From NCBI GenBank assembly GCA_947184155.2, contig CAMXCT020000524.1:782353-846352 (forward strand): 64,000 nt of DNA, in the 5' to 3' direction. Origin of the DNA: Cladocopium goreaui. Lineage: Eukaryota > Sar > Dinophyceae > Suessiales > Symbiodiniaceae. The notes below the pieces were generated by a model that was not told the DNA's origin, ran no database searches, and saw only the letters and a list, made by a program, of their open reading frames with translations. The position numbers and the translations under genes were made by a program. The first letter of the stretch is position 1. Each line of letters opens with the position of its first letter. This document shows positions 24,810 through 34,620 of this stretch, piece by piece.

Positions 24810-25181
24810 GATTCCACCCAGGATGAGAAAGAGCTTCCTGGATCTCTCCTTCGAAGCTTCCCCGGCTGCAGTCTCATTGAAGGTTACTGTCAAACCAGGA
24901 TTGTCCTCTATGTGCTTGAAGTCAGGCTCATACGCTGGGTCTGCGAAAAACAACCATTGTCTGAAAGAGAATGCAAAGTCCGACCAAAGTGCTTGATCAT
25001 CGGCTGAAGTTGCACAGCCAAATTCCTTTGGGCACTGAACTACTTTGCTGGCCTCTGAGAAACCAGTCTTCGATTGTCTCGACTGCTCATTGGCCTCTTT
25101 CAAGGCTATGGCAGCTTGGGATGCTGCTTCAGCAGCTTTTGTCACTGCTTCCAAGATCTGCGTAGCTTGCGTGCCAGACAT
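24738..25181 (-). CDS. gag: Copia gag N-terminal part
   Basis: The ATG at 25181 (MSGTQATQILEAV) starts a frame with an Ala-rich helix (TKAAEAASQAAIALKEANEQ) and the beginning of a copia gag fold (QALWSDFAFSFRQWLFFADP). It stops at 24738, about 70 bases past the point where the pol frame opens. Sequence past about 24800 in this frame (HRPLKILRRCSIRM) loses gag character, while the -1 frame continues it (EDFKEVQHQNGLEAWRQL). The true joint is therefore near 24800-24805. I see no standard slippery heptamer there, so a one-base deletion is as likely as programmed frameshifting. Confidence 0.85.
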   Translation of the reverse strand: MSGTQATQILEAVTKAAEAASQAAIALKEANEQSRQSKTGFSEASKVVQCPKEFGCATSADDQALWSDFAFSFRQWLFFADPAYEPDFKHIEDNPGLTVTFNETAAGEASKERSRKLFLILGGILKHRPLKILRRCSIRMDLRHGGN

Positions 25182-25530
25182 GTTCACGGCAGCAACAGCT
25201 CACCAAATCCAGTAAAAGCTGAGACCCCAATGCCAAACCCCAGGATCCAAGCCAACAGTCGTCACTGAAGTCCAGAAATTGCAAAAGGCTCTACCGTTGC
25301 AAATCAAACCAGTCCAATCTGCACGTCCAGGTCAACCCAAAATGCAGTCAATGGTCCAGTAAAATTGCAAAGTCACTTCCAGGTTAGTTCACAGGCAATG
25401 ATTGCAAGAAAGAACACCAAGGGAATTACTATGGCGCTACCTAAAACCCTTTGCTGCAAGTTCAGCAGCTGGTGGATAGGTTTCAGTCCACCTTCGAGCC
25501 CTCACCAGAGAGTTGCCAATCTGGATCCTT

Positions 25531-25544
25531 GGGCTCCGCTACCA
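25531..25544 (-). promoter_or_regulatory. Primer binding site, complementary to an initiator-Met-like tRNA 3' end
   Basis: On minus the bases directly after the 5' LTR read TGGTAGCGGAGCCC. Their complement ends in CUCCGCUACCA; the acceptor strand CUCCGCU would pair with AGCGGAG, giving the A1:U72 pair typical of eukaryotic initiator tRNA-Met. The primer tRNA identity is inferred from this end only. Confidence 0.75.
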
Positions 25545-25679
25545 TGCGGATTTTCCTTGAGTTGAAAGCGCCTCAAAAGTCTCACCATGTTACACTGCTC
25601 GATTTGTGCAGTGTCAAGTGACAAACATGACTGCTATGGCATGTACATGTACTGATGCAAGGTGCGTTACATTTCTGCA
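25545..25679 (-). repeat. Right (5') LTR, 135 bp
   Basis: It is identical to the left LTR. On minus it begins TGCAGAAATG and ends CCGCA. Followed on plus by GAATC (25680-25684), the second copy of the target duplication. Confidence 0.95.
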
Positions 25680-25689
25680 GAATCATTTT

Positions 25690-25930
25690 CTTATTTTGAT
25701 CTGATATTTGTTTGATAAAAAATAAGGCAATCTTCTCCCAGCCTTCTCTGAGTTTTTATTTTTTTTATTTGAAAAAAAAACGTCTTCTCCCAGCCTTTTT
25801 TTAATTTTGAAATTTTCTTATTTGAAAAAAATCAAATAAGGGAATCCCCCTATCTTCCCCCAGCCTTTTTTGAATTTTATTCTTTTTTCATTTGAAAAAA
25901 ATCGTTTAAGGGAATCTACAATCCTGTCTT
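25690..25930. repeat. AT-rich satellite array, reverse orientation
   Basis: The sequence reads as the reverse complement of the 72-75 bp unit at 16.4-17.2 kb (for example cttctcccagcc, T-run, caaataagggaatccccc). Three to four copies are present. The two arrays therefore form an inverted pair split by the Copia insertion. Confidence 0.85.
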
Positions 25931-26473
25931 TTGAGCCCTCAAGGTTGTTTAGAAGGTAACACTTCCAGGTTACACCAAACGTCCTAAACTACGCACGCGC
26001 AAACTTAAAACTTAAACAACATTAAAACTTAAACAGTTTGAAACATCAACTGCGGTGACATGTAATGCACAACTGAGTCCGACGGTCTCTCTCTTTTTGC
26101 TGCCGGTCGGGGGATGAATCATCTGGCAATCGGACTTAGGTTGCTGGATCGCCTTTTCAAAGGCCTCAGCTTTGAAGTTGTTATCCACTGGATTGTTTCG
26201 TTTGAAACCTCAGTGTTATCTAGTTGTCATCCTTTTTGGGGGTGGGGATGACTGAAAGGAATGGGTGGGAGCAAAAAGGAAAATGGTTGCACAATTTTGT
26301 GCTCCCTCCCACCGCTACCCTTGAGTGGTAAGTCCGGTACAAAATAAATAAATAATGACACAGGGTGATCAAGTTTTTTTTTTTGGTTTGACTCCGGTAC
26401 CTATGACACCGCCACTGGAATCAATACGCAGGCCGGATCTCCTTATGGTGGCCGTAGGCAGGTTGTTAAGACA
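25931..26473. other. Non-coding leader region before the zinc-finger/EEP-like gene
   Basis: No coding frame is seen. It holds a GTCCGA...TCGGAC inverted pair (about 26077-26140), a G-rich patch (26238-26265), and TCCGGTAC present twice about 60 bp apart (26333 and 26392). It may be the 5' untranslated part of the gene that follows. Confidence 0.4.
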
Positions 26474-29283
26474 ATGGCACGCCGTGAAATGAACGCCCAG
26501 GCAAAAGACTTGTTCCGTGATGCGGACGCAGCCCAAAAGTTTTTCTCAAAGTTTAAAAAGGATACAGACGAAATTCAATGGTTTCCTCGCCCTGCGGGTC
26601 CTCAATGCTGTAAGAATTTTTCCGAATGCGGAAGTGCAGAGGCAATGTTCTGGTGCCACCCTTGTGGCTTTGCCTATTGCTTGGAATGCCGCACCTGCGG
26701 CTTAGCCTGCAATCATAGCATTGTTACAATTATTCCTCTGAGTTGTCCGCCGATTTTATGCCAGACAGCATCAGTTCATCCAAGTCGCCTTTCGATATCG
26801 AAGAATTGGTTGATGCTGTTCTTGCTGAATCTTCGTATTCCGGAGCCACACGAAGCGAGCATGCTCAAAACCGTCACAGGAAAAATTCTCGGAACTTATC
26901 ACGCATCTGCGTGAAGGCCGATCCATGGGGAATACCTACCTGCAGTCTTTTGCACGGCATGGTATTGAGGATTTCGACTACACAGAATATATTTATGAAA
27001 TGCCATTTGGAAGTCGAATCCCCTCTCTCCAGGAGCACTTTGTTGACGCCCAGGACCAGACGCCACTTCCGATCTGGCGACCTGAGGCTTTCTTCAAGTA
27101 CCCTGACGGCGGTGACCTTAAGGAAGGAGAGATTCTCCGTTTATTGGAGCTCTTCAGATCGTGCCTTCTTGGAAAAAGAGCAGTCCTCGGTGTTGCCAAG
27201 CGCACTAAGGAAAACATCCATGAATTTCAGAAGGACACGTATCAGCTTGGCATTTTGACGTTGAACCTTGGTCACATCAACCGTATTCCGTATATCGGAG
27301 GTTGTTCAAAATTTCCAAAATGGGTCAGAACTGATATTAACCATCGTGCCTTGCCACATTTAGTGTTCCGTAATGCGGCCCATATTGTGTGCTTGTGCGA
27401 GGCTTCCGACGAATACGGAGGAATTGCCGTCCATCGAGAACTTGCCGAAGAGTATGGGATGATCGGCATGGTAGTCCACCCGGCAATTCAATCACAGTCC
27501 GTTGCAATTTTTCTCCGTGGCTCACATGATGCAGGCTCATTTATTGAACTTTTATGTCAACACCAGATTGAAACAGAAAATAAAGATTCGCCTTTCTGGA
27601 TTTTGCATGGCGCCATTTTTCGCCTTTGCCATGGCATGAATACGTCAGGAGAATTTGTTGACCCTTCTTCTGGCGCTCGTGTTCCGAAACCGGACATCGA
27701 GAAAAATGCCGAATCTGCGGTTTATCAGCATGATCGTCCACTTGCATCGACGCTTGATTTTCTTGATCACTCGATCTGCGAGATCGACGGAGACGATGAT
27801 CTTGCCGTCTCCGGCGTGGAAGTCTGTGAAGTGAACCTGGGTGCTAACACCCACGACGTACGACGTCTCATGTTAGCCGAATGCCGTGTAGCGGTTTTTC
27901 ATATTTCGTCATATGCATGGAGTGGTGCCTATCAAGAGACGTGCCAGAAATGGCTTCAATTTGTCGCAAGCTGTGTCGAGCACCAGTGTGACTTTTTGTC
28001 CGGCGACGGCAACCTTTTCGCACAGCGAAGTTTTAAGTCTGATGACCATTCCGATTTCCGGACATGCATCATGATCGACATCCTTGAACGCTTTCTCCAG
28101 CAGATCAACCTTCACCGCAGTCCGATCAACCGTATTACGTATAACGTAGTTTCATCGACCACTGCCGCTGATTACATCCAAAGCATGCGTGGAGAAGATG
28201 CTGATTGTGATTCAATGCTTTTAATTTCTCTTTGTTACGGTAAGCAGATTGCTGTCACGGAAGCACGTGCCAAAGAAGATTCCGCTTCTGCGGATGGATT
28301 CGCAGGATCAGCTTTCTCCGATGAAGTTATGCTGAATGATGTTGAACAGTTAAAACATTTGCTGGCATATGATCTTGGTTTGGCTGAGAAGGACTGTGGA
28401 TGGCATTCACCTCTACTTACATATGCCCAGCTAAATTCATTGAAAAATATGCGCATTCGATCCAAGGAATCTGAAGATAAAAGACGTGAAAAATGGATGC
28501 AGAAAACTCAAGGATATCTCGACAAACGAGAAGAAAGGAGAGACTGTGTTCCGCCTTTGCGGACTGACTCACACCGGAATGTTGGACAGACTCGATCACG
28601 ATCAGTCAGCAGGAACAGGAGTTATCGTTCAAGGGCAGAAACACCAAGGCCACCTCCTGCACCTGCAAGAACACCTGTAACACCGCCACAGGGTCCAACT
28701 GAAACTGCTAAGCCAGTTCGCTATAAGGCAGCTCCGGTGTCTCAAACAATCATCAGCACCGAAGTCGTCGGGATCCTCATCAAGTACTCGGCCGCCTGTT
28801 AAGGCACCTCCAGTTCCGGCGCCCGGACGAACATTAGGTTCACAACAGCCAAGAACGCCACCCGATCCGCCGGGTCCACCGAAGACTCCACCGCCGTGGA
28901 GAGAGAGATCGCAGCAGGCCGACCAGAGGCACACAACCAGAAAAAGGCCAATCAACGTACCTGAGCCTCCTGCGCCTCCATCCCGCATGACGGGTTCGCA
29001 ATGGCTTGACCAAGGAACAGCTTCCAGCTCTTCCGGGTACCGTAATTACGGTTACACCTATGATCAGCCGTCATACTATAGAGTGAATCCTCATACCTCT
29101 AATGTAGAATACGTCCCAGGGTACCAAGTACCAAGACAGCGTTGGATTCAAAAATACGACGGATCGTGGCTTGACCTAATTCCGCAAACACCGGACCAGT
29201 CCATTTTCTTTCATCAGACCGGTGAGCTCAGAAGGAGGAACGAATTGAGTTTCTACGGTTACTATTTCACTCTGGGCTTGTAG
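26474..29283 (+). pseudogene. Zinc-finger plus endonuclease/phosphatase-like gene with three frameshifts
   Basis: One protein can be followed through four frame segments: 26474-26745, 26743-26860, about 26865-28740, and 28740-29283. Its N-terminus has a B-box-like cysteine cluster (CCKNFSEC, then FWCHPCGFAYCLECRTCG and CNH). The 600-residue core resembles the endonuclease/exonuclease/phosphatase fold: TLNLGHI near its start, CLCEASDEYGG with the possible metal-binding Glu, VAIFLRGSH, VAVFHIS and SGDGNLF. The usual final SDH motif is not seen. A basic Ser/Arg-rich stretch (SRSVSRNRSYRSRAE), a long Pro-rich tail and a Tyr-rich C-terminus follow. The joints look like single-base indels in otherwise well-kept coding sequence, so this is either a young pseudogene, a mobile-element gene or a sequence-error-affected gene. 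Introns are less likely because the frames join without gaps. The function is unknown. Confidence 0.6.
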
Positions 29284-29680
29284 CCCCAAAAAAATTGCAA
29301 TGTTCCGCATTTGCGGTCGCTTGCCAACAGCCGAGAACAACCGCTTGCCAACAGCGGAGAGTAGCTTCTTGTACAGTTTTGTTTTTGTCTTCGGACCGTC
29401 TCACAGCAGATCACAGGCTGAGCGCTACCTGTGAAACAGAGTTGCATGTTCCGACACGAAGAAAATTTGTGTCTATTTGTGATTTCTTTTTGTTTACGTG
29501 TCTACACAATGCTGTCATGCATGTTGACATGTACACTTAATTCATATCTTTCATGCGCACTCCGCATGGCTCAAGATTAGCAGCAATTCCGCGCGTAGTA
29601 AAAAGAGTGCAGCAGCTTACGCTTGCCTCAGGTGTTGTACAGATAATCCAGGGCTCCCTTAAAGGGGAAAGCTACCTCAC

Positions 29681-29730
29681 CCCCCTTGAAGCCCCCCCTT
29701 AAGCCCCCCTTGAAGCCCCCCCTTAAGCCC
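29681..29730. repeat. CCCCCCTTAAG/CCCCCCTTGAAG minisatellite, short left block
   Basis: Four units of the same 11-12 bp repeat that fills 30.17-30.58 kb precede the triplet array. The two blocks show that the triplet arrays lie inside the minisatellite. Confidence 0.9.
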
Positions 29731-29731
29731 C

Positions 29732-29858
29732 TTACTACTACTACTACTACTACTACTACTCCTACTCCTACTCCTACTCCTACTCCTACTCCTACTCCTA
29801 CTCCTACTCCTACTCCTACTCCTACTCCTACTCCTACTACTACTACTACTACTACTAT

Positions 29859-29890
<32 letters not shown>

Positions 29891-29908
29891 CTGCTACTAC
29901 TACTACTA

Positions 29909-29971
<63 letters not shown>

Positions 29972-30166
29972 TACTACCACTACTACTACTTTTCTTGGTC
30001 CGCATTGCGGGGGGAGGCGCTGCGCCCTCCCCCATGCACCCCCCCACCCGCTTTTTTTAACAGGCTCCCCTTGCTGGCTACTCCTACGTCCTTTGTTCTC
30101 ATGCATCGTTTTTACTACTATTACTACTATTACTACTACTACTACTACTACTACCACTACTACCCC
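29732..30166. repeat. CTA triplet and CTACTC hexamer microsatellites
   Basis: CTA units, then about 15 CTACTC hexamers, then CTA/CTG-interrupted units fill 29732-29990. A second CTA block with TTACTA variants lies at 30112-30166. Between them a short unique piece carries a C-rich patch. ORFs here (poly-Thr, poly-Val, poly-Tyr) are repeat translations and are rejected as genes. Confidence 0.95.
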
Positions 30167-30580
30167 TTCAGCCGCCCCTTGAAGCCACCCTTCCCCCCTT
30201 GAAGCCCCCCTTAAGCCCCCATAAGCCCCCCCCTTGAAGCCCCCTTGAAGCCCCCCTTAAGCAGCCTTAAGCAACCCCCTTAAGCTCCCCTTAAGCCCCC
30301 CTAAAGCCCCCCCGCTTGAAGCCCCCCCTTAAGCCCCCCCTTGAAACCTCCCTTAAGCCCTCCCTTAAGCCCCCCCTTAACCCCCCTTTTAAGCCCCCCT
30401 TAAGCCGCCCTTAAACCCCCCCTTAAGCCCCCCCTTAAGCCTCCCCTTAAAACCCCTCATAAGCCCCCCCTTAAGCCCCCTTTGAAGCCCCCCTTGAAGC
30501 CCCCCGCTTGAAGCCCCTCCTTAAGCCCCCCCTTGAAGCCCCCCCTTAAGCCCCCCCTTAAGCCCCCCCTTCAAGCCTTC
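30167..30580. repeat. C-rich minisatellite, units CCCCCCTTAAG and CCCCCCTTGAAG
   Basis: More than 30 degenerate units of C5-C8 followed by TTAAG or TTGAAG. On minus this gives runs of five to eight G spaced by CTTAAG or CTTCAAG, which meets the usual pattern for G-quadruplex formation. Every TTAAG unit carries the palindrome CTTAAG. Confidence 0.95.
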
Positions 30581-30599
30581 TTCGTGTGAAGGGTAGTGG

Positions 30600-31305
30600 G
30601 CCCCATATGGACAATTGAGTGTGTATTCATGATGAATCTGAGGTGGCTCTGAGTGCTGTTTTGCGTCTGTCTTTTCACCTTAGCTCTGGTTCACACCACG
30701 TTTCACCTTTTTAATCTCACTTTCCATGTGCCACATGGTAGTGTCATTGCTGGCTTTTGGATCGTGTCAAGAATGGGCAATCTGTGTGATCGTTGCCTTG
30801 GCTCGCACTTTGTGATCTCGAGGCTCCTGGCTGGGGGGAGCCTCGGTTTCCGCACTGTGCTGTGTTGCTTCTCATGCTCACAGATTGCCGTATGGCTATT
30901 TCGTGGTTTGTGTTTGCGCTTTCGGTGTTTGGCATACCTATCCATTGGTGATATATCATCTTTGCCAATACGTTTCACTTTTAATGAACTGACCAGCTGA
31001 TCATCACCGTGCTGTTTTTTTGTGGTTCGTTGGTTTCTTTTTTGGTTGTGGTTTTTGTGGTTTGTGTTTTTGTGTTTTTTCTTTTGTTTGTGTTCTGTTT
31101 TGGTTTTTGTCGTTCTGCTGGGTGCTATTGCACAGTGACAGCTCAATGGATTATGTATCGATCCAATTCAGTTCTCTTTTGGATGCACATTGTCGTAATG
31201 ATTGATGTTGCCACTGCACTAATTCGGTGAATTTGCAAAATGCAACTGGCATTCCGGCTTGATAAACGACCTGGCAAGAGCCATATAGCGTTGGACGGAA
31301 AAAAA
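30600..31305 (+). mobile_element. Copy A: detached 3' end of the giant helicase/methyltransferase element
   Basis: This block aligns by eye with the 3' non-coding end of copy B (about 60360-61080). Shared landmarks in the same order: TTTTCACCTTA; TTTGTGATCTCG with a hairpin holding loop TGGCTGGGG; GGTTTCCGCA; a GT-rich tract; GGATTATGTATCG; CTGGC(A/G)(A/G)(G/A)AGCCATA; and the terminus GCGTTGGACGGAAAAAA. The similarity stops right at the A-run (31299-31305). No coding part of the element precedes it; the C-rich minisatellite lies there instead. A 3'-only copy ending in an A-run is what 5'-truncated reverse-transcribed insertions look like. Confidence 0.75.
30819..30845 (+). promoter_or_regulatory. 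Conserved 3'-end RNA hairpin, copy A
   Basis: A perfect 9-bp stem CGAGGCTCC / GGAGCCTCG encloses the loop TGGCTGGGG. The same loop sits on different stems in copies B and C. Confidence 0.85.
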
Positions 31306-31681
31306 TACAGCATGCGCATGAATTGCCATGCAGCCCTTCCCAACCGTAACATGCTTCCATGAGATGGATTAAAAAAGTCACTGCGCGTTTGCTTTATCCT
31401 TGTTGTTGTTTCTGCCTCTGGCGTTTTGAGTTTTCTTCCCAGCCCTTGGCTCCAGCTGTATCATGACCAAACGTGATTCCCTACTTGCCGGTTTCACTTC
31501 TCCTTCACCTCGATGAGCATGCCGCGTCGTCATTCACGATCTCATGGATATCCCAGCAGCACTGCCGCACCATCCGATTCAAGCCATCCCATCGCAGTGT
31601 CACTGATCTCACTGAACCCACTGCTATGCAGGATCCAGTGGCCAATCTTCTCATTACGGATACTCGACCGCGGCTCCAGCA
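31306..31681. other. Non-coding stretch between copy A and the next ORF
   Basis: No convincing frame or repeat is visible. Short frames on both strands overlap from 31473 onwards, and the better one continues into the ORF at 31682. Confidence 0.4.
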
Positions 31682-32341
31682 GTGCCCTCCCGGCCTCCAC
31701 CGATCATCAGACTCCGATCTCTCCAAGACGAGAAGAAGCGTATCCACTCCAGATTGAGATTGAAGGAAAAACGCCGCCAACTTCATGCTCATTACTTTAC
31801 AGAAGTTCGAACACCCCAGGCCGATAGCTCCCAGCCAGACCTTCGTCGCCTTATGGTGACGGAAGTGGATCGACATGGAGTACATCGAAATAGGCAACCG
31901 GAGTTCTTCTTCAATGGGATCGTTGGCCACATCCGTGCTGATCAAAACGGATGGATAGACTCTATTACTGGCGTCGGCATTTCCAAATTCCTGAAGTGCG
32001 ATGGAAATTGGTATCAATACTCGCAAAAGTCCAACAGCGGGAACCAAGCGGGCCAAGAATCTCTGCCGGGATCGGATATTGAGGACATGGATTCCCGCGT
32101 CGTCCATGCCGAAGCCGCATCGGCACCGAGTCAGATCCACCAGCTGGCCACCGTTCTTTGTAACATTCTCAACAATGACAGAGAAGGCAACTTGGCTATC
32201 CTCGAGAAATTGGAGAGCCCAAGAACTAACCCGATCCAGATCTTTTCCAGCAGACTTGGGCCCACCTTGCTAGACCACTTGCCAATTGTCGCAGGAAGCC
32301 AACAAATGGAGGCGCTTTCCGACATCAGCGATTCAGTCTGA
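31682..32341 (+). CDS. Hypothetical protein, 219 codons
   Basis: The frame reads as a plausible protein: a very basic N-terminus (RSLQDEKKRIHSRLRLKEKR), then a mixed segment (FFFNGIVGHIRADQNGWIDS, ITGVGISKFLKCDGNWYQYS) and an acidic, Leu-rich C-terminus (ATVLCNILNNDREGNLAILE). Such composition is better than in the competing minus-strand frame at 31505-32140, which is mostly a mirror of it. The first Met is probably not the true start, since basic sequence precedes it without a clear signal. I do not recognise the family. It lies just after copy A, so it may belong to another mobile element. Confidence 0.4.
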   Translation: MPSRPPPIIRLRSLQDEKKRIHSRLRLKEKRRQLHAHYFTEVRTPQADSSQPDLRRLMVTEVDRHGVHRNRQPEFFFNGIVGHIRADQNGWIDSITGVGISKFLKCDGNWYQYSQKSNSGNQAGQESLPGSDIEDMDSRVVHAEAASAPSQIHQLATVLCNILNNDREGNLAILEKLESPRTNPIQIFSSRLGPTLLDHLPIVAGSQQMEALSDISDSV

Positions 32342-33452
32342 AAACCTTGGGCCGGTGTTCTGAGCAACTCGGATAATTCAGCTGCAGATTTCCTCCCTGT
32401 ATTTTGATTTTGTGTGGAAGGTAACCTCAACCTTCGAAACCTCTACTTGGGTCAGCTTCCAGGACGTCGTCCTTAACTCACTAAGACCGTCCACGCAACC
32501 AAGTCAACCACTCCCAGAGCTCAGCCACTTTTACCACAACACACAAGAGAAAAGATGTTTGCTCATGTCGCTATGGTTCTTGTTGGTGTGTCACGCCTTG
32601 ACACAAAATGATGCGGAGTCGCCAGTTAGCATCTTTCTGCCAACTTCACAAAAGCGATCAAAAACACATGTCCTCACAAAAAGTCTTTACATCAAGACAT
32701 GGTTTGTTTGTTTAAATAAGTTTGAGTGTTTGAAAAACGTTGAAACATTTCAAGCACCAAAACATGATTCATGATGTCTCCCTCAGATCTGTTAGCAACT
32801 CCAGTTCTGAATGCCTTTCAGAACGTTGCTCTCGCTATCATCATTGAGAGACAAACAAACTAAACTTCTCCGATCAATGTCAAACAAAGTTCCTTCTTCC
32901 GAAGTCACAAAAATGAATTCTACGATCTTCTCACGATTCCTTCGTGCACTTCGTCGACGACAACTAAAGCAAAACATATGGAAAATGGTTTGATTTTCCA
33001 TGTCACTATACAAATTCAAATCCTCAATGTGTTCTCCGTGCAATCAAAGTACTCAAAGAAGACGAAAAGTATATCGATGTAGGGTTTCGTCATCTCCAAT
33101 AAAACGTGCAGAACATGAAACGTGCAAATACGATGTCAACCATCACGGTTGAGCCCACCATCAAGGTGAAAACCAAATTCACTTCTTCCAGTGCAGAAAA
33201 CATCCAATGGATTCATCTCACCACAGATGTCAAATTTTCACACCCCCTTTTGAGATGAACTCCATTCCATATACAAGCTATAACCCATCCAGACTTCAGC
33301 ACATATCGCCCAAGCTCGACAGGTCAATACATAAGGGTGCCCTTAGCCGAAGGGCTACATAGTGACCACTCATCCAGTTCGACAATCTTGCAAACTACAG
33401 TTGTCCACATAGAATGAGATCCTGTATAGATCCAACCACCATCCCAGTGTCA
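32342..33452. other. Non-coding stretch; possible 3' end of the second Copia element
   Basis: No long frame is seen. The second Copia element reads towards it, so its 3' LTR could lie here. I compared it by eye with 41.07-41.4 kb, where the 5' LTR would be, and found no matching repeat, so the LTRs are either lost or too diverged to see. Confidence 0.35.
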
Positions 33453-33995
33453 TCAATCACAAAACTCTCGACGTACGGTAGTTCCTGCATAGAATGGCAC
33501 ATTAGCCGCTTTGCAGTCCACCAAATCTCGGGCCTTAATGTACCTGGACCAATCCCAGGCAGGACCCTTCGCTGAGTCCTTGGTCAAATGTTTTCGACTC
33601 CATGAAACATAGCTGGGATCTTTCTCGAAGACAGTCTTGTAACTCATCTTCTCTTTCTCATACTTTCCAAATGCAAACTTGGTCTTTCCCCACATTGTCA
33701 TACTTGTAACACCAGCTGGAAGCAAGGCCTTTGTGGCCAAATCTTCGGTGCCTTCCACGGGCTCCATGAAACTACTTCCAACCACCCAATCTGACTCTGT
33801 GTCGACCTCAAACTCTGCATCTTCAATTCTGCGCTTTGATGCATCGGTCATTGCACCACTTGATTCAGCTGTCGGCAATGGCATCTGAGAAGTACGACGC
33901 TGTGCCAACTGTTGAAACATCTTCTCATCCTCAATGCTCCAATTGGATGACGCCATGGCTGCAAAATCAAACCGCGTCCGGTAGTGAAAAAGCAC
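33453..33995 (-). CDS. ORF downstream of Copia-2 pol, with a GK-x(n)-DPSYVSW motif
   Basis: The 180-codon frame begins with an acidic/polar part (MASSNWSIEDEKMFQQLAQR; this internal Met at about 33956 is a better start than the listed first one) and ends with FAFGKYEKEKMSYKTVFEKD, PSYVSWSRKHL. The pattern GK-(basic)-Y-x-x-V-x-x-x-DPSYVxW recalls the small C-terminal domain found in exodeoxyribonuclease X-like and related DUF3820-type proteins ('FGKYKGK ... YLRWL'). It lies between pol of the second Copia element and its expected 3' end, on the same strand, so it is probably carried by that element. The match is to a short motif only. Confidence 0.5.
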   Translation of the reverse strand: MLFHYRTRFDFAAMASSNWSIEDEKMFQQLAQRRTSQMPLPTAESSGAMTDASKRRIEDAEFEVDTESDWVVGSSFMEPVEGTEDLATKALLPAGVTSMTMWGKTKFAFGKYEKEKMSYKTVFEKDPSYVSWSRKHLTKDSAKGPAWDWSRYIKARDLVDCKAANVPFYAGTTVRREFCD

Positions 33996-34282
33996 TAGAC
34001 CGTGGCCAAACTCTTAGGAGCAATCAACCTAGAACGTTAAACGAAGTGTCGAACCGCCATCACTTTCGTGATAGGCACAGTGACCTTTCATATTGTTCTG
34101 CGCTGCGCACACCGCATCTTACAGCATCGCGCAACAAAACTCTGCACAAAATGAAACACAGTGAAAACTCCTGTTTGTCTTTGGCAACGTTTGTTTGAAA
34201 CAACATGCAAAACAAGAAAAATGAAACGTGACGTCAACTTCTGTCTCTCTCTCTGTCACAGGGCCCCCTTTCAAACGAAAAT

Positions 34283-34620
34283 TCACTTCTTCTTCGAAGC
34301 ATGTTTGACCGCAATCAAAATGTATCTTGCCAACTTTCGGTTGTAAAACGCTGTCTCAGCATAGTTGATTTGATAAAGTTCTGCGTGTGTCTGACATGTA
34401 CATGTAGAAAGCTTGGAGTGGAGATTTAATGCAAACCAAGCTGAATTGGAAACAAACTTCAATGTCTTTCCAATCGGAATACCATCCTTGTTCTGACATC
34501 CAGTCTTGCACAATCTCACCAAAGCCTGATGCCTCATGTCAAAACTCTCCAAAAGATTCACTGTCTCAGGTCGGGACCAAATGGTATTTCGTTCTGGAAG
34601 CTCAAACGAAACATGAGTCT
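34283..34620 (-). pseudogene. Frameshifted C-terminal continuation of Copia-2 pol
   Basis: The pol frame loses its character after GGYFKHADS near 34615, while the neighbouring frame continues with VSFELPERNTIWSRPETVNL, then LVRLCKTGCQ and GIPIGKTLKFVSNS. Together with the preceding ASTPCGSGSPLRNF in the pol frame, this looks like one domain behind RNase H, split by a one-base change. The motif set (TPC...; FELP.N.IW) has a faint methyltransferase-like look, but I cannot assign it. Confidence 0.5.

Larger units (their letters stand above)
17591..25679 (-). mobile_element. Complete, recently inserted Copia LTR retrotransposon (8,089 bp)
   Basis: Two 135-bp direct repeats bound an internal region with gag, protease, integrase, RT and RNase H in copia order on the minus strand. 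The repeats look identical base for base, start with TG and end with CA, and are flanked by the 5-bp duplication GAATC. A primer binding site follows the right LTR and a purine tract precedes the left LTR. Identical LTRs and an 1,900-codon pol frame without a stop point to a young insertion. The only lesion seen is the gag/pol frame offset near 24800. The element sits inside AT-rich satellite DNA and carries an additional ORF between pol and the 3' LTR. Confidence 0.95.

Noticed and set aside
24780..24810. Programmed -1 frameshift signal between gag and pol
   Set aside because: No X-XXY-YYZ heptamer in the correct frame was found in the overlap window, so recoding is not claimed.
29566..29580. 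Possible relic of the dinoflagellate spliced leader (TGGCTCAAG)
   Set aside because: Only nine bases at the 3' end match; the rest of the leader is absent, and such a match is expected by chance in 64 kb.
29628..30202. Long poly-Val, poly-Thr and poly-Tyr ORFs
   Set aside because: They are translations of CTA/CTACTC microsatellites, open in several frames on both strands.
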